From the NCBI GenBank assembly GCA_019096065.1, contig JAGUCH010000002.1, positions 15,946,501 to 16,010,500 on the forward strand: 64,000 bases of DNA, written 5' to 3'. Of this stretch, positions 60,959-64,000 are shown piece by piece. The position numbers and the translations under genes are program-made. The stretch comes from Paracyclopina nana. Its lineage: Eukaryota; Arthropoda; Copepoda; Cyclopoida; Cyclopettidae. The notes beneath the pieces were generated by a model. It had not been told where the DNA came from and did not search any database. It saw nothing but the letters and a program-made list of their open reading frames with translations. Every line of letters begins with the position of its first letter. Within the stretch, counting starts at the first letter, position 1.

Positions 60959-61952
60959 ATGGCGGCTGAAATGAAAGCATTGATAAAAGAAGCCCCAGTC
61001 AAAGGATATGACTTGAAAGTGATACCCGTACCGGAAATTGGTGATGATGAGGTGCTATTCAAAGTGGAGAAGGTGGCGATTTGCGGCTCGGACATAGCAT
61101 TGTATGCGTGGAATGAGGTTGCTCAATTGATTGCCAGCCTCCCTTTTATTCCTGGCCATGAAGCAGCCGGAGAGGTCATTAAAGTTGGCTCTTCTGTGGC
61201 CAATCTCAAAGTAGGAGACAGAATCGCCATTGAAAACCATTTTTTCTGCGGAAATTGCTACAGCTGCAAAGTAATTTTCCCATATTATCACGAAGCAAAA
61301 AAACTGTATTATTTTGCCGTCTAGAATGACCGAGGAGATATCTGCAAGAATATGAGCCAGTATGGACATGGAAAAGGAACCACACAGGGTGGATTCTCTC
61401 AGTTTTCTGCGGTCAAGGCCAAATATTGCTACCCTTTGAAAACCAACATTTCTTGGCTGGATGCAGTTTTGCTTGAGCCATTAGGTAATTAAAATAGAGA
61501 AGCTCTCGTAAAATTCCCGACCTCGCTGGCTCGGGCTAATAAAGCTTCACCTGGGCTTTCCTATTGCAAAGTTATCCTTGACCTTTTTTTAAAACAGTCA
61601 ATTTTTTGATTGAAAAAAATCATAATTATTCGTTTTAGGAGTTGCTTACAATGGTGTGAGCAGAATTAATGTCAAAGATCAAGATGTACTTGTTACTGGT
61701 GCTGGGCCTATTGGCCTCTTTTCAGCTGCTGTAGCCAAAGCTCTTGGGGCAGCTAGAGTCATAGTTGCTGATGTCAACCCAAAACGGTTGCAATTGGCCA
61801 AAGAAATGGGGGCTGATTTGACCATCAATTCTAAGGAAGTTGACTTGAAAGATGAAATCATGAGGATCACTCAAGATGATGGAATGCCTAGATTGGTTGA
61901 AGCAAGTGGAGCGAGTGAAGTGGTCAATAATTGCTTCAAACTTCTTCAGAAA
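60959..61952 (+). CDS. Zinc-dependent medium-chain dehydrogenase (threonine/sorbitol dehydrogenase-like), 5' part
   Basis: Oxidises an alcohol with NAD(P)+. Exons are 60959-61270, 61325-61484 and 61639-61952, with GT-AG junctions and matching phases. The GroES-like domain has the catalytic zinc Cys (AICGSDIALY) and HE (PFIPGHEAAGEV), then the structural zinc cysteines (FFCGNCYSCK and the Cys of GDICKNM). The string MSQYGHGKGTTQGGFSQF and LLEPLGVAYNGV are typical of L-threonine 3-dehydrogenase-like members. The Rossmann domain has GAGPIGL and VIVADVNPKRL. The protein is 261 codons so far, and the frame ends at a donor-like AAA/gtaaaa, so the rest of the Rossmann domain must lie beyond the minisatellite and the window. 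The substrate cannot be decided from the sequence. Confidence 0.9.
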
Positions 61953-61984
61953 GTAAAATTGCTTCTTGTCCCAAATTCGGGACC

Positions 61985-64000
61985 TCCTAAAAGGCACACA
62001 ATGCCCACAATTTGGCACACACGGCCCACACTACACACACGGCACACACATGGCACACAATTACTAAAAGGCACACACAAGCCTAAATTGCATACTTAGA
62101 GATGGAAATTCCACATTTTTGAGTTGGTTCCCAAAATTAAGCCTGTTTTGCAGATCTCACACATAAAATTGAGATGCTGAGTCATCTTTAGCCCAGTCTC
62201 AGCACTTTTTCAAATTTCCAGTTGCTTTAGTTATTCCATCCGTTCTATTAGAGCTTGGCACACACAGCACACAATTTGGCACACACGGCAAACACAAGTG
62301 CACAAAAAACTGAGATGCTGAGTCATCTTTAGCCCAGTCTCAGCAGTTTTTCAAATTTCTAGCTGCTTTAGTTATTCCATCCGTTCTATTAGAGCTTGGC
62401 ACACACAGCACACAATTTGGCACACACGGCACACACAAGTCTAAAACTCATACTAAGGGATGGAAATTCACCATTTTTTTGTTGGTTCCCAAAATTAAGC
62501 CTGTTTTCCAGTTCTCACACAAAAAACTGAGATGCTGAGTCATCTTTAGCCCAGTCTCAGCACTTTTTCAAATTTCCAGTTGCTTTAGTTATTCCATCCG
62601 TTCTATTAGAGCTTGGCACACACAGCACACAATTTGGCACACACGGCACACACAAGTGCACAAAAAACTGAGATGCTGAGTCATCTTTAGCCCAGTCTCA
62701 GCAGTTTTTCAAATTTCTAGCTGCTTTAGTTATTCCATCCGTTCTATTAGAGCTTGGCACACACAGCACACAATTTGGCACACACGGCACACACAAGTCT
62801 AAAACTCATACTAAGGGATGGAAATTCACCATTTTTTTGTTGGTTCCCAAAATTAAGCCTGATTTCCAGTTCTCACACAAAAAACTGAGATGCTGAGTCA
62901 TCTTTAGCCCAGTCTCAGCACTTTTCCAAATTTCCAGTTGCTTTAGTTATTCCATCCGTTCTATTAGAGCTTGGCACACACAGCACACAATTTGGCACAC
63001 ACGGCACACACAAGTCTAAAACTCATACTTAGCGATGAAAATTCCCCGTTTTTTTGTTGGTTCCCAAAATTAAGCCTGTTTTCGGGTTTTCACACAAAAA
63101 ACTGAGATGCTGAGTCATCTTTAGCCGAGTGTCAGCACTTTTTCAAATTTCCAGCTGCTTTAGTTATTCCATCCGTTCTATTAGAGCTTGGCACACACAG
63201 CACACAATTTGGCACACACGGCACACACAAGTCTAAAACTCATACTTAGCAATGGAAATTCACCGTTTTTTTGTTGGTTCCCAAAATTAAGCCTGTTTTC
63301 CAGTTCTCACACAAAAAACTGAGATGCTGAGTCATCTTTAGCCCAGTCTCAGCAGTTTTTCAAATTTCCAGCTGCTTTAGTTATTCCATCCTTTCTATTA
63401 GAGCTTGGCACACACAGCACACAATTTGGCACACACGGCACACACAAGTCTAAAACTCATACTTAGCGATGAAAATTCCCCGTTTTTTTGTTGGTTCCCA
63501 AAATTAAGCCTGTTTTCGGGTTTTCACACAAAAAACTGAGATGCTGAGTCATCTTTAGCCGAGTGTCAGCACTTTTTCAAATTTCCAGCTGCTTTAGTTA
63601 TTCCATCCGTTCTATTAGAGCTTGGCACACACAGCACACAATTTGGCACACACGGCACACACAAGTCTAAAACTCATACTTAGCGATGGAAATTCACCGT
63701 TTTTTTGTTGGTTCCCAAAATTAAGCCTGTTTTCCAGTTCTCACACAAAAAACTGAGATGCTGAGTCATCTTTAGCCCAGTCTCAGCAGTTTTTCAAATT
63801 TCCAGCTGCTTTAGTTATTCCATCCTTTCTATTAGAGCTTGGCACACACAGCACACAATTTGGCACACACAGCACACAATTTGGCACACACGGCACACAC
63901 AAGTCTAAAACTCATACTTAGCGATGGAAATTCACCGTTTTTTTGTTGGTTCCCAAAATTAAGCCTGTTTTCCAGTTCTCACACAAAAAACTGAGATGCT
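61985..64000. repeat. Minisatellite with 217-bp unit (and a 141-bp short form)
   Basis: A GCACACA-rich lead-in (61,985-62,085) is followed by units containing GAGCTTGGCACACACAGCAC, TTGTTGGTTCCCAAAATTAA, TGCTGAGTCATCTTTAGCC and TAGTTATTCCATCC. TGCTGAGTCAT falls at 62,175, 62,316, 62,533, 62,674, 62,891, 63,108, 63,325, 63,542 and 63,759, so the period is 217 bp except two 141-bp intervals where a 76-bp segment is missing. The array continues past the window end and lies in an intron of the dehydrogenase gene. Confidence 0.97.

Overview
This is a 64 kb piece of an invertebrate nuclear genome. Genes have short GT-AG introns (about 50-60 nt in several genes), AT-rich spacers and animal gene families. 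One gene has a TATA box with a TCACTG-type initiator, and another has a TCAGTT-type initiator candidate. I lean towards an arthropod or other ecdysozoan, but the sequence does not settle the clade.

Layout. (1) 0-5 kb: two convergent housekeeping genes, the 3' part of CSTF1 (mRNA 3'-end processing) and a DDX5/17-type RNA helicase, then a YccV/HspQ-domain gene. (2) 5-12.3 kb: a repeat island. It is a dispersed satellite made of near-perfect palindromes (core CTCGCCTAGGCGAG, later GGTTCGCCGAGGCGAACC). Into it have jumped a hAT-type MITE and PIF/Harbinger-type MITEs, all with readable target-site duplications. An intronless gene with an LRAT/NlpC-like signature sits inside the island. (3) 14.2-18.9 kb: a seven-exon secreted, probably GPI-anchored leucine-rich-repeat protein. 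(4) 21,329-51,641: a complete-looking 30.3 kb Polinton/Maverick with roughly 1.5 kb terminal inverted repeats and a perfect 6-bp target duplication (GAAATT). It carries protein-primed DNA polymerase, double-jelly-roll capsid, packaging ATPase, integrase and a minor-capsid-like gene, plus several unknown ORFs and three tandem arrays of 170-180 bp period. I did not find a recognisable protease. (5) 51.7-52.9 kb: a Golgi carbohydrate sulfotransferase whose start codon lies only 10 bp from the Polinton target duplication. (6) 53.3-54.1 kb: a second hAT-type non-autonomous element. (7) 54.4-59.3 kb: a dense cluster with SRPRB, GTPBP1 (tail to tail with SRPRB), a short AIMP3/EEF1E1-like gene, a small Cys/His-finger gene whose stop codon overlaps that of AIMP3, and a secreted Gly-rich repeat peptide. 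(8) 61-64 kb: the first three exons of a zinc-dependent medium-chain dehydrogenase, then a 217-bp minisatellite running off the window.

The host genes have no shared pathway; they are a gene-dense stretch with several tail-to-tail pairs. The most notable items are the young Polinton lodged between a gene's start codon and its upstream sequence, the palindromic satellite whose variants keep both arms complementary, a minisatellite carrying one NF-E2/Maf-type motif per unit, and an apparently N-terminally shortened AIMP3.
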